From Lytechinus pictus (lineage: Eukaryota; Echinodermata; Echinoidea; Temnopleuroida; Toxopneustidae): 64,000 nucleotides of DNA. Shown one piece after another: positions 13,095 through 26,300 of this stretch. Numbering within the stretch: the first letter of the stretch is position 1; each line of letters opens with the position of its first letter. The stretch covers positions 42,871,373-42,935,372 of the forward strand of contig NC_087251.1 of NCBI RefSeq assembly GCF_037042905.1, in the 5' to 3' direction. A program made the translations under genes and the position numbers. The notes under the pieces were generated by a model. That model searched no databases and was not told where the DNA came from. It worked only from the letters and a program-made list of their open reading frames with translations.

Positions 13095-16000
13095 TTCGTG
13101 ATACAAATGAAAATAGCAAAAAAAAAATCCCCTCTTGTTCATAATATACTTGAGGAGAGAGAGGGAGGGGGTTCTTATATCCTTTGTAATTCAGCCCGCA
13201 TACTAAATAAAAGATACAGGTATTGTGCCGCCTTTTAAAGATTTAATGACATTCTTTTTAATATATATTTTATACGTGCCCCTTAAATGTGTTTGTCACG
13301 TCGTAAAATTAATCTTTGTCATTGAATCGTTGCCGTATTATGATTTTCATTTCTTTGCACATTATGTCACAGTAAAACGATCCCGAACAAGGTCAAGTAA
13401 ACTTTATTGGCGTGTTTTGATAACTCGATACTTGGCATGGCTTTACATGTTAATTATTTGCGTCAATTATTATGCAAGGATTGTGCGTTATATATCGAGT
13501 AAAGTGGTAAAACGCGGGCATTATTTGGTAATGGATGAATCAAATAAAATTTGTCGGAATTACTATTCAGGTGTAATCTACATTTTTTTTTTTTTGGGGG
13601 GGGGGGCTTCTTACATCTTACAGAACATAATTATCGTCATGTCTGTTTTGCGAGTACCCCCCCCCCCCCCTTCTCTCAAATGATACGCTTTGCTTGAGTA
13701 ATTCATAATGCCGTGCACTGTGTGAAAACAAGTAATTGGCAAGTTTTGTTTCATTCTGTGCTTGCCCCTTTACGGATTTTTTTTTTTTGGGGGGGGGGTT
13801 AAGGCCACATCCAGGGGCGGCCCCTGGGTTTTTTTATGGGGGAGAGGGGCAAGACGAGTTACACGACCAAGACCTCCTTTTTCAAACTATTCTGTCTTCC
13901 TCCTTTTTTTTATCCTATTAATTTTCACTTCTTTAAAATCCTTCCTTGTTCACTATAGCTAGCACCGCCCATGTGTACATCAATATTAGTTGTAGAAGAA
14001 AGAGGAAATTTCATGAATAACTTTTGATTTCGCATGTATTTTACGACTCATAAAAAGGTTTAGAGAGGATCGAATTTGTTTACTACAGGCGTCGTGGTCT
14101 TTATTACGAACCAGATCTGTTCCCGAAAGTATCTCATTTGTCACGCGTTTAGCACGTAAATTTGGTTATTTATTGGAGTAGGTCAAATAGATGAATGTAG
14201 TTTCCTGCTCTTCAAATCATAAACATTCGTAAACATTATACCGCTGGAGGTTTAATATTTCTTGTAATCCACACGGGAGGGTTCACATCACTTGTGACAG
14301 TTCCATGTCGAGGATCCCCCCTTCCTTGATGCACAAAGCGCTTGCAAATGCAACTCGAGAATATAGTATTACAGTTCGGAATAGATTACATTTATTCACA
14401 ATTTAAAGACGGCGCCAAGTTTATAAATACTTATCCTCAAAAAGCATCTTCATAATTACTAACACCATCAGCATTAAGTATTAAAACTAGTATCTCAAAT
14501 TATAACGGATTATCTAAAATATCATTTAAAAAATGTCATCATCACGACCATCATCATCATCGTCTCAAAGTATGACCTCATCAAAATTATATATTGTTTT
14601 TTTTTTCTTTAATTAAGAGAGGGGAAAATCCCCACTCCCACTGTCGCAAAATATTGCCCCCTTCAATTTCATGCCAAATATGTTGTGTTTAAAAAAATGA
14701 TCTTGTATTGACATTTATTTCTTCTGCATGTTCAAAAACATGAGAAATACGATCTTGGTGCAAGGAAGCCCCCCCCCCCCCCCCCCCGCCTTGATAGAGA
14801 AGAACAAGGTTTTCGTAATATTATTTCCGGTCCTTATGTTGAAGCGACAGTCGCATCCTCGGTCGCACGGATGTTCTCACTTCTTTAGACCCCACACACA
14901 TTCACTTACTGCGTAACATAAACAACATGAACCTGTAAACTCGAATTCAAATACTTTCCTCTTTTATTAGATGGATATCTGATATCTCACATCATTTCTA
15001 GTCTCACCTTGTGCGAAATAAAGTGGCGTGCAATAGTGCTTGCAGTTCAAATAGATCACTTTTATAAGTTCAGAGAGGTAAATCATTTTCTCAAAAGTGC
15101 TAGTCAGAAATCGATCTTATAATGGCCCAACCTCAGGTTAAATTTCATTAGTTTGTGTGTGTTTTTTAAATGTCGTTTGAAATAATCCCTCATTTATTTC
15201 CTTTTTTCAGACCACCATTGTATTTTTCTAGTACATGATTGGTTTTGTTCTTTATCCCACGGAACCGTTTCCACGGTAAATTGTATTAAATGCCTTAAAA
15301 ATGATACTAGGTCACGGTAAAAAAAAAAAAGAAGAAAGAATTAATGTATTCTCTTTTAAAGATTAACCATAGAGCTACTAACTGGGCGTTGTGGCGTGCG
15401 CCTGTAATCCTTTGTAATAATCCCGGGTAATAACAACTTGGCACTATTGAAACCTTTCAAATCGTTCAAGTAGTAATGGTCAAGTGATAATAACAAAGGT
15501 CATAATTTGTTGCTTCTGAATTATGTTTGCAGTAACCATGAACGCAGCTCAACAAAATGAATGGAAATCATATTCGATAAGGAGGGTTCCTTAATTTGTG
15601 TAAAACGTCGTATTTTAAGGCGTTTCTCTATACCCACCGAGTAAAACAAGGTGTAAACAAAAGTAATGTTCCATTCTTTTTCAGTGTGATGTACTACAAA
15701 GTTAAAAGTACCGCATTATCATGATCATGCGAGTGTTTTAAAATAGTTTGTTATTACGTAGATGTTACATGATGGATGTATTTTTTTTTTATTAAAACGA
15801 ATCTTTGGAAAATGATGCCTTCACAGAAATATAAATTTCAATAATTGTTTGTCTGGTATTACGTATTCAAGGTGATATATACATATTTTCTGCCCATTGT
15901 ATGTATTTCCACCTATAGAAATTGGACGGAGCATATAATTCAGATGGCAATTGTGGAAGAAAAGAGCAACTTTTGAGCGTATATGAGGTAGACAAATTAA

Positions 16001-17203
16001 AGATCAAGATAAATCCTAGTCTTTTTGGATATTTAGTTTCAATAATCATGACTATTGACCCTTTAAACTTCCATTTTATGTTATTTGTTAAATTATGCGT
16101 TTCAATTTTTTATAGTTTCATCATTGAATCTAATTCAATCAAAGATAATGTAATTCCTTCGATATGTACTTTCATTCTTAACGCATATTCTATTAGACAC
16201 AATGCTCAATAATTTTATGTATAAGATCGTAAAGATAATTTATGTTCATATTTTTCGTCAAGTGTTAAATTGAGAAATGGCTTCTGTAAATTGCCTATAT
16301 ACAGACTACCAAATTCTGTAATTCCCAAAGACTTTGTACAAGGATCGCCCAGTTACAGAATAGGCAAGTGATTAAAGGCAGACACTAGGTAAATTTTGTC
16401 TAGGATTTAATATTCAAAATCGAAGTTGTTCTGTATAAACAGAAATTAAAATAATGACTTTGGTGAAATGATATATAGGGTTTGGGTTAGAAATTTTCGA
16501 CCCATGAAATTCACTGTCCTTCTTTTCAAAGCCATTAGGATCCCTGAGATGAAATCTGGATAACGATGGATATACTAATTTAGGGTCACGAGAAAGAACA
16601 TACATGCGATATGTTCGAGATAGGATGGAGCAAAAAAAATATGTCTTGTTGATAACAAATTGGAATTAAGTGACATTTCTTACATTCCTGACATGAAGGA
16701 TAAGAATGGGTGATACAAAAAATTTGCCAATCAGGTTCAGAGATAATGTCAAGATATAAGTAACAGATTCATTATTCGATTTATAGTCGAAATGACTGTG
16801 TGCAAGCAATTAACTTGCGCTTCAGGCTATAAGCGTCTGTTCTAAGCTGTTGGTGCCAGTTGGTGCCAAACCCCCCCCCCCTTTTTTTTTTTTGAGCGAT
16901 AATGCGATCACATCTACTGTATATAGACAATCAACTTGAAGTTCATAAAAGTCTGTTTCATTTACAAATAAATTACATTAATCCCTGTCTGAACGTGATT
17001 TCTGTACAATAATGGAATTGTATCCTTTAGTTTTGTTTGTACACTTCATTGTCTCCCACGACTCCTGTAATGTTGAGACAAACGACATGGCTTGTTTCCT
17101 GGTTACAAAATACAATAGTCAAGCTTTCGTCCATTTCGACAGATCCAAAAGTCATTAAAAAGATGCCAGGACAGGACCGTTGCTTTGGCAATTTTTTCAC
17201 TGT
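13095..17203. other. Gene-free stretch downstream of Hlx
   Basis: Includes paired T/G and C tracts (13580, 13660, 13790, 14770, 16870). The 152-codon plus frame at 13225-13683 crosses two homopolymers and resembles nothing. Part of 16400-17203 may be Hlx 3' UTR. Confidence 0.55.
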
Positions 17204-17464
17204 TCACTGTCGTATTTCTTCATCACTGCCATTGCAATCAGCAAATGTGCTTTCCCCGAATTCCGTTCTCAGTCGCATGCAGTTCTCGGTCTGGTTCTCA
17301 TTGTTGTTTGAATCACCACTTTCCTTATCCATATGACTGTCCATGTCTAGTTGTTGTTGTTTAGCTTGTACGTCTTCTGTTTGTCCTTCTGGTATGCCAT
17401 GTGGCCGGTTGAATTGCTGAGTGTGCCGCCACTTCATACGCCGATTTTGAAACCAGACTTTTAC
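17204..17464 (-). CDS. HLX: Hlx exon 4 (homeodomain helix 3 and C-terminus)
   Basis: A long pyrimidine tract and CAG precede GTAAAAGTCTGG. The exon supplies VKVWFQNRRMKWRHTQQ, the DNA-recognition helix, then an acidic, Gln/Asn-rich tail ending DEEIRQ before TGA at 17206-17204. Intron 3 is only 315 bp. No canonical AATAAA was found close downstream; an ATTAAA variant lies near 16405 on this strand. Confidence 0.94.
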   Translation of the reverse strand, partial: VKVWFQNRRMKWRHTQQFNRPHGIPEGQTEDVQAKQQQLDMDSHMDKESGDSNNNENQTENCMRLRTEFGESTFADCNGSDEEIRQ

Positions 17465-20400
17465 CTGAAAAAAAAGGAAAAAGATTTTTTTTAAATAATA
17501 GTAATGATAATAATAATGATAATAACAATATTTATTTTGCGTACTTCCCATCTTAATTGCATGATCAAGGTGCTTCAGATAAAATTACAGGAAGAAAAAT
17601 ATCAAAGTTTAACAATGAAAACATATATAAATGAATATCTGGCGAATGCATTCTTGTGCAGCTTCATCTTCCAGGTTTTTTTTTAACAAGATGAGGTACA
17701 AGCAAGATTAGTTGATTGATTTTGAGTTTTGACTGAGTGTTTGCAATAAGAGGATTGAAAGAAAATGCATGATGCTTACTTGAGCATCCGAGAGGCCCAG
17801 GGCAGACGCAAGTTGCCTTCTCTCTGGTTTGTTCACGTACTTCTGGATCTCAAAGCGTTTCTCAAGGCCCTTTCTCTGCAGGCTTGTAAATACAGCCCTT
17901 GACCAAGACCGCTTGCGTTTGTGGTTCCCTGATATACCTGTGTTGATCCCACCGCTGCCACCGATATTCGCCTTGATGTCCTGCCCGATCTCCTGCACCA
18001 GGTTCGATCGCATTACCGAAGCTGCCGCAGCAGCCTGGTGGAAGGACCGGGGTAGGGTGGGATGCGAAGGTGGTAGAGTGGGTTGGAGTTGGTAGCAGTG
18101 CTGAATGGTGGGGTCCAAGGTTCGGGTCCATGGGTAGGGACTGTGACGTGATTGGAAGTTCTCTGGTGTCGAAAGAATGTAATAAGAAGAAAAAGCCAAA
18201 CAGTGATAATCAGATGCATGGATATCAAATTATTACTTCCATATAAAAGTATTAACCATCAAATTCCTTCTCATGACACAATAATTTGCATAATATGGCA
18301 CATTGGTTTCTTGTATCCTGGTCGCATGCACAGCCCCCCCCCCCCGAAAACGGTATTCTATTTACTGAACTAAACCTAAGACGTTGGGTATATTTTGTTT
18401 GTGGTAATGCAGAATATGCTTTCCGTAATCGAACCTTTTTAAGATCATTTTAATAGGGGGTATGAAAAGTTCAGAACACTTTACAAGGAAAAAGGGTCAC
18501 GTGTTCAGAAACCAGAAGAAAATTCAACGGAAATGTGGTAGCTCCTGACTTTTGGAAACTTCTATCAGGTTTATTTTTGGTAACTAGGCTCATAATTACC
18601 AATTGACGCGTATTATCTTGATAAAGATTACTGTTTTCGATCTATAATGATTTATGGCAATATGAATATGATAAATATGCGGAAAAGTTTTCTTCAAAAT
18701 TAACTACTGTTTGGTTGACCGGAAATAATGCATTTTCTCCCCGGTGCCTAGCTCACGTTGCAAAGGTTTTGATTTTTACCGTACTCAGATTCGCTTTCGG
18801 TAAGTTTACCTTTGTAAATCACTTCTGAAACCATCTGGATTTTTTATCTGTCTCCGAGTTTCTCTGTCTCTCCCTCTGATTCTGATCATGCTCCAAATAC
18901 TTTTCTTCATGAACAAACTAGATTTACAACATGTTTAAATCTCCTTGGAACAAACAACAAAATAACTTAAAATGCTGAAGAAGAATGGACTCATGCCAAA
19001 GTATATATATATATATATATGTCGTTACTAATCTTGACACCTGCTTCATTAGGCCTTTATCACCAATCTCACTGATGAATTATGGGTGTGATTTTCTATT
19101 GGAGATATTGATTAAGCCTTTATTAGATCAAAATTTAATCGTACGAAACAAAGTGATAACTCGCAACAATTCGTCGTGTAATTATTGATCCAAAGCACTG
19201 ATGGTTATTCTGTTTTTCTGCATTTGTCCATTTAGTAGCTCCCCTACCCACTATCCTTTCATCGTATCCTTAATTAACTGATGGGTACAGATTACTGACT
19301 GATTAATTGATCGATAAATTCGTTGATTTATGTTTGTGTTAATATCATGACTGATTGATGGTTGTTTTTATTCCTGCACGTTTCGATCAACGCTGGGATC
19401 GCTTCGGCCCGGCACGCTGACAGTTTTGCAATAGGCTCTTGCCTATTAAACCATCGCTAAACGTCATATCACGAACAGAAATCAGCCGTGATGTCTCGCT
19501 ATCTCAGTGACACTCAATGCGGCTTCTTGGTTCCAAATCTCAAGACGTGAAATAGATACCTCTCGGGTCATGTAATGGGTTGTCATTTGAAACATGAAGA
19601 CGCGTGAAATCTATCAGTGCGAGCGGCCCATAGTCCGGACCCCTACCCCGCTGGCTGGAGCCTCATCTCGTCCCAGTGGGAGTATCAAACATCGCATGTT
19701 TAGACCGACCCATCTAATTAAACGTCTCGAAGTATTTAAACAATCAGGTTATAACAGAAACAATACATCAGTGTCAGATAAAATGAATACTCAACGAATT
19801 ATTTTGATTCCTATATCGGTCGTCTTGCGAAACGATTAGACGAGCATTGCGATCGGAAATTTCTCCAAAATGAGAGACGACGACGGCATCGGATAATAAA
19901 CTTTAATTGTCGTCAATAATGTATTTCTATTATTAAGGCTTTAAGCTAAATATTTTTGGCTAGTGAATATTTGATATTCATGGCTTCATAGAAGTATTTT
20001 GCTTATTTTAGTTGTGTGCCGCCCCCCCCCCCCTTCCCTCTCGTCAATGGACGATTGTGCATAATGAATTTTGTAGTCGTTTTTCTAGTTTCCGCGCCCT
20101 TTGTTTTTAAAGCGGAAATTTCGTAAGCGAAAATTCTTGGAAAAATGTTGTCCACATTAGGAATGAGTAGGAATCGAAATCATGCATGTTGACTGTTTTA
20201 TGATTCTGCAAAACTATAAATGAAATTATACCATCGATTATGTTATCAATAATAGAAAAAGGCGTCATTCAATTCGTGGCTATACTTATGCTTTCTAAAT
20301 TGTTCGTTCAGTGAAAAGTTATGTTTTCCAGATTTTACTGCTGTCAATCACATTTTATGATTAGTACATAATCAGATTGGCTACATTTATGTAGCGTTTC

Positions 20401-23323
20401 TGTCGGGAGAGACATTGAGCCTCGACCGGGTCAAAAACATCTACATACCACGCGTCTCAGTCATGTGGCGAACCCCCTTCCCTCATATTGATATAAATAT
20501 TTACGAGTGCATATTCGACCTTCGCATATTGATCATTATTTTAGACCCCTGCACAGCCCCCACCGTCCATAAGTGTACACCCTCCTGCGTTCGCGTATCG
20601 ATGGGGGTTGGGGGCCACTGGGCATCCCCCCCCCAAAAAAAAAAAAAAAAAAAATACGAGATAAATTTTTAAAAATTCCACGACCATGAAGATAAAGAAA
20701 AAAGAATGGGGAAAAGGGTAAAATCTAAACATTACGTCGAAATCTTAATGTTTTTAGAAAGATATCAATTTTCGCTTGCGGCGTTTTTTTTTTATTTTTT
20801 ATTTCGCCCCATACTTTACCCCTCTCAAAGTTTTGGCTCATATCACCCCTGCCCTCCAGCATAATAGAAGCCGTGTATGTTTTTGCTTGCTATTGAGTTT
20901 AGTAATCAAGATGGGCTTGGCTCCTGTAGTCCGAGCTGGACATCGACTTATACCATGCCCAATAAACGGCATACCGTCTGACCAACTTACGGGGCCTGAT
21001 TCGAGGGGGAGGGGGGGGGGCATTTTTCGAACCCAATATCGACATTGCATACAAAGATAGAAACATTGCTGGATTTAAGAACGTTGTCGTGATTAAGAAC
21101 ACCATTTCATGTCTAAGGAGAGGGGTGAAAGTGATGCCGAGAAACGGACCCACTGCTCTCAAGAAACCAAACCTTGGCTAATTTTTCAAGTTAATGACTG
21201 CGACATTGTCAATGAATGTACGCTTGAAAATATTTCCATTTGAAGAGTCGAGTTGTCCAGTTGCTCTTTATGTGATGACATGAGAAGAGCTATTGACCTT
21301 TTTGGTACCGGTTTCTCACCCCCAATATTTTTTTAAATTAACCTCCCAAATACATGAACCTCCATTAAACTTGTATACCCTTCCCTGAAATACCTTGATT
21401 GGTCGCTCGATCTGCCCGCTAACTCATAAGGTATATTCGAATATAAATAAATTCGGCGTTTGTGCTCTTTTCATGCTAACTTTTAACGAGGGCGGGCTTC
21501 ACGTATATCTTTCAAAGGGAGAATGTATACACTGACTAATGGCATAACACAAAGTTTTGGGGGGTTTTGTCCGTCTTTTAAAGCAACCCTCACCCGCCAT
21601 CACCGCCAAAAGTTACAGAATCGAGTTTGATCGCAATTCTTTCTGCAACATGCCACTGCCACCGCGCCGCTCATATCCCTTGGAATGCCTGTATGTCATC
21701 ATGTAACGGCCATTAGGAGTCGACTAAGGGTGACGGATACACTAACTTAGGTATGGTGATAAATGGGTGATGATGTGAGAGGGCAAACAGCAGCAATGCA
21801 AGACCATTATGATCGGAATTATACTTCAATGACGTTTCGTAACATTTTCCTTTGTTTATCAAGCGTTCAGAGTTTTACCACGCATGGTTTGATGGCTATA
21901 TAGCATAGGCGTATTCAGGGGGAGCCGAATGCCCCCCCCCCCCCCTTGACAGCGCAAAAAAAAAAAAGAATAAAAAAAAAAGGAGGGAAAGACATAGAAG
22001 AGGAAAGTAAATGAAATAAGCCAACTGGAGGGAAATGATTCGAAATGGAAAAAATGTAAGGTCATACATAAAAAATGGAAATTTTAAATTTCAGTATTTA
22101 ATGAAGACTACCCCTCAACCCCCCCCCGAAAATCAGCTTTTAGCTGCCGATCGAGGACAATGTGAATAAATATGTGTTTTCCGCCCCACTCCCCACCCCC
22201 CCCCCCCCTCTATTAGCGAAAGTTGGATCCGCCCCTGGATATAATGAATAAGATGTAAACGACCATTTTTTCAACCCATAACATGATTTTCTAAATATGA
22301 TCACGGAGGACCTCGAGAAAATAACTATTCTTTGTTTGATGCTTATCTGATATATTGAAGGGGTGATGAGATGTACTGGGTAATTGCACGAAACAAAATA
22401 TGTTTGAACGAGAGGCTGTCGTGACCCTTTGCTCTTGCCTATGTAACGATCTTGGAGTAATGAATTCAGTGAAGGAAGGGGCGGCAGTCATTCTTTCAAA
22501 AATTTAAATGACTGCCTTCTTTAACCACCCCGAAACACATAAACCGAATCGGTACTTCCATCTTATCCAAGTTAATGAAGCGACTAATTGTCTTTTTTTT
22601 TTCTTTTTTAATCGTTATAACAAAGCTTACTCTAATTATTGCGAGAACGATGCTCTAAAAAAACACACCTTGACCGTATTAATAATCGCTATATTATGCA
22701 CTAAGACGTCTTACCTATAGAAAAAGTCGCTTGTTTTTCATCTCAACTTTTCTTTAAAAAAACCCCACTTTTTGGCGTCGCGTACAAGCACAGGTAATCT
22801 TTGACAAATAGTTGTAAATAAATAGAGACAAAGGCCTTACGTAGGCCCTATATTCAATTAAATTTAAATTAATGCTCTACCAAACATGATGATACCCTGA
22901 TCAAGGAGATATCACTCTATCTCCTTGCCCTGATTAACCCTGCATGCATCACATAATTTGACCGAGGTGTTATTTCTGAAATTTCGGATAGTACGTGTAT
23001 GGCGACACGGGCGGACAAAAAGTTTCTCTTGAAATAAAAAAATAAGGAACTTTTTACTCGCAGTCACAAAATGTAGTAAGAAGAGCCTCCACACTGAGAT
23101 CCCCAGCATTGGTAGAACTGTCGAACATTATACAAAATGTACGTGGGAATGTACGAATGTTGCCGGTCAAATGTCATCGTCATCAGAATTCAATGTTCTA
23201 CCGTGATTGTGGTATAAATGACATCTTGATTTCAAAGTCAACATTCGAGTCACGTTTTGTCATGCTCCTGCAGTGATAATTCAAAACGTGCGTATAGGCG
23301 TTGGGAGGGGGGGTCGAGGATTT

Positions 23324-23354
<31 letters not shown>

Positions 23355-26300
23355 TTGTTGTTTCGCGGTCGAGACCCTGAGGAACGGGCCACGAGATGGA
23401 CCCATCCGCGAACATGCATGACGAATACAAAAATGGGTAAAAATTTGTAGCTTTTCAGTATTAGGCTGATGGGTTGGGACATGTCGTGTATTATGATCGG
23501 CGTCAATCACTGTTTGTGGTATTTAAATAAAATATGACGGCTGGGTGCGGCAGGCCAGTTATCCGCTTTGGGTATTCCCCCAAAGCAATCAAGTTTCATT
23601 TCAGAAAGGGATGCCCCCCTCCCCCTCCATTCTTGCTTCATCTGGAACCGTCATTACATTAACTGAAAACCAGACATGCCAGAGGTAGATTGGAATTCGC
23701 GGGAGAAGTAATGTTCGAACACCACCATTTTTATTTCAGCATCATACTGTAAAAAAGCATGCAGGTACAAAGAGGTATTTTAGACGGTTGCCCATCTGAG
23801 GTTTAACCGATGGTTGGCATTATACCTTCGATATATTATTCTTGGTATGTTCCAAGGTGAGAAGATAATGAAATCGAGCCGTTGATAAGATGAAAGGAGA
23901 GAAACGGGAGGCATGGTGGAGCGTGTGCCTGCCCACGATCACCAAAATGAATGAGATTTCAAACATATTTCTCATCCATTCCGTGATCAAAATCTTCTCA
24001 ATGGTGTCCTGTTCATACCGTGTGAACACGCCGACAGAAAAGAAAACATCGCGTTGCATTAAGCGCTCTTAATAACAAAAAGTGCTTCCATGAAATGAGA
24101 GAATCACTGATGTGCTTTGTATGGTATTCATTAATCAACCAATATTAATTGATCGTGTTTGGATTTAAAAAAACTTTTTTTTGCTATTGGTATTCGGAAA
24201 AAGACGCTACCCCCACGAGATGGGCGACCCCATCAAATACATTTTATATCATGTCATATTGGTTTCTTTCCTTTCGCTTTTTGGGGGCTTATTTTTGTAG
24301 TGAAATATATTATTTAGGGCTCATAACACAGGCCATCCCTCCACCCAAAACTATTTGCTTTACCCCCCCCCCCCCAATGAACTCCCGTGATAACGTATCA
24401 AATGCCTTTCTCAGCGTTCCGCTTCACAGTCCTGTTTATGTCTAATAATATTATTCATTGTCTTTCTCTCATAGTTAATCTTGTCAACCAAATTCCGCAT
24501 GATGAAAATATTTGTGCAATATTATTAGACCGTTCTGTTACGCCTCTCTTAATGAATACTGACGGTACTTTGGCGCATAGCAAAGAAGTCATCCCCTCTC
24601 TCCCAACCGTGCATGTGACATTGTATCATCTTCAGTTATGTGACACAATTTAAATAGAATCACTGACAGTGAAACGTGGGATGGGGATTGGATTGGAAAC
24701 ACACTTCAACTTCAAACTTGATTGTATGCGAACCATACCATACCTAACCAGCATATTCATATTGTTTATGGTTACACCTCCCCCCCCCCCCCCCCCCCGA
24801 AAAAAACTTACTCAATGGTTCTAGTTGATCATGTTGATCATTATTCTACGAGTCATATGCCCGTATTCTGCAGTCGGTTTTAATTCAAACTCTGGTTTAA
24901 AGTTGTAGTTTAACTATGGATAGCCAATTGTCACATAAATCTCAAACAGTAGATGTTCCATGTATCAGCCAATTTTATTTGACCCGCAAATCATTCTTAA
25001 CAAACTGTCTTGGAAAGATGAATGTTATAATTATTGTCTTCACCGAGGAAGAACTCAGGAAGAGCACAGTAAACATTAGTAACATGCAGTGTAAACAAAT
25101 TCTGGGAATTTCTGGCTCCCCATGATTTTAGCACAATGTTAGACCATGGTCTAAACCTGACTTCAGAATACGGGCCTTATATAGATTGCCACATACATGA
25201 CATAACGGTGACTTTCATCGTGTTTATGTACAATCAGGTAACAATAGATACTGATGTATGGCTGTATGAACGTGAGTTGTGGAAACCCACACGTTTACTT
25301 GAAACACGATCCATGAATAAATACAATCGATACAAACATCATTCTAAACATTTACTAAACATTTTAAAGACAAACTATTCATCTAATAATCTGTCACTCA
25401 TGGTTTGAAAGCAGTAATTTCGTTGCTAAATAACACCGATCTTATAGATTGATTTATAACGTAAGAGTGGGGTGCACGACATTAAAATTGAAATCACCAT
25501 TAACAATATATATACCAGGGGAAGCGGAACGTATTTTCGTTTGGGGGCAAAACAAATAAAAGGGAGCTTATAATATGTCAAAATGGGCATTTTGGTGCAA
25601 ACGGATATTTTTCACCATGAGGTTGTCATCTGCGTGATGTAGTTATGTGTTTTGTAGTAATTAAGTTAAGCAAAGCCTTTTTGGAGTGATTTCTGATTGA
25701 TGAAATATATATTTAGGCTTTTTCTTTCCGCGAGTGAGCGGTTTGGAAAAATTTTCAAATCTGAAAGGGCATCCTTATGAGATGTTGCGAGTGCGAATCG
25801 CGAGCTCAAAAATTTTGGACACTTCATGTAATTAAGACGTGAAAATTAAACATTTCGAGCAGTTTTTGTAATCATGAAAAAGTGCCCCCCCCCCCCCCCC
25901 CCCGGTTCCTTCGCCCCTGATATATACATACAGTATATATTGATATACTAACCTTGGTGTTCTGGATAGTGATCTCTTGTAACCCAGCCAACTCTTCCCG
26001 CTTCAGCAATACCAGGGAAACACTCCCATCTGCCTGCCGGGTGACCAAGTGGGCGTGGCGAGTTGTTATTCCAGGGTGATCTTGGGCTGGGGTTGACCAC
26101 CGCTGCGTGCTTGCTGCCCGGGGATTTGGGCGTAGCGTGGCCGTACTGTATGCTGTTTGCTGCGGATGGCACTGATCGACCGAGGATGCGCTGTGTGTAT
26201 TCTGTGGTGAAAATTAATAAGTCAATGATTTTTCTCTCTGAAATACAATATTCACGATTGGTTTCATACTGCCGATTTTTTAGTCTGAGTGAGCTTCAAT

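Larger units (their letters stand above)
18163..25952 (-). other. Hlx intron 2
   Basis: A 7.8-kb intron. It contains (TA)n at 19001-19021, (GT)n at 23329-23354, several poly-C tracts (18337, 20023, 21932, 22196, 24364, 24778, 25887), an inverted-repeat element of family B at 24859-25176 and an ATTA-rich stretch at 19270-19370. Open frames here are short and shadowless; none was recognised as coding. Confidence 0.7.

Noticed and set aside
13225-13683. 152-codon plus-strand frame
   Set aside because: Crosses T/G and C homopolymer runs, ends in poly-Pro from the C run, and has no recognisable domain.
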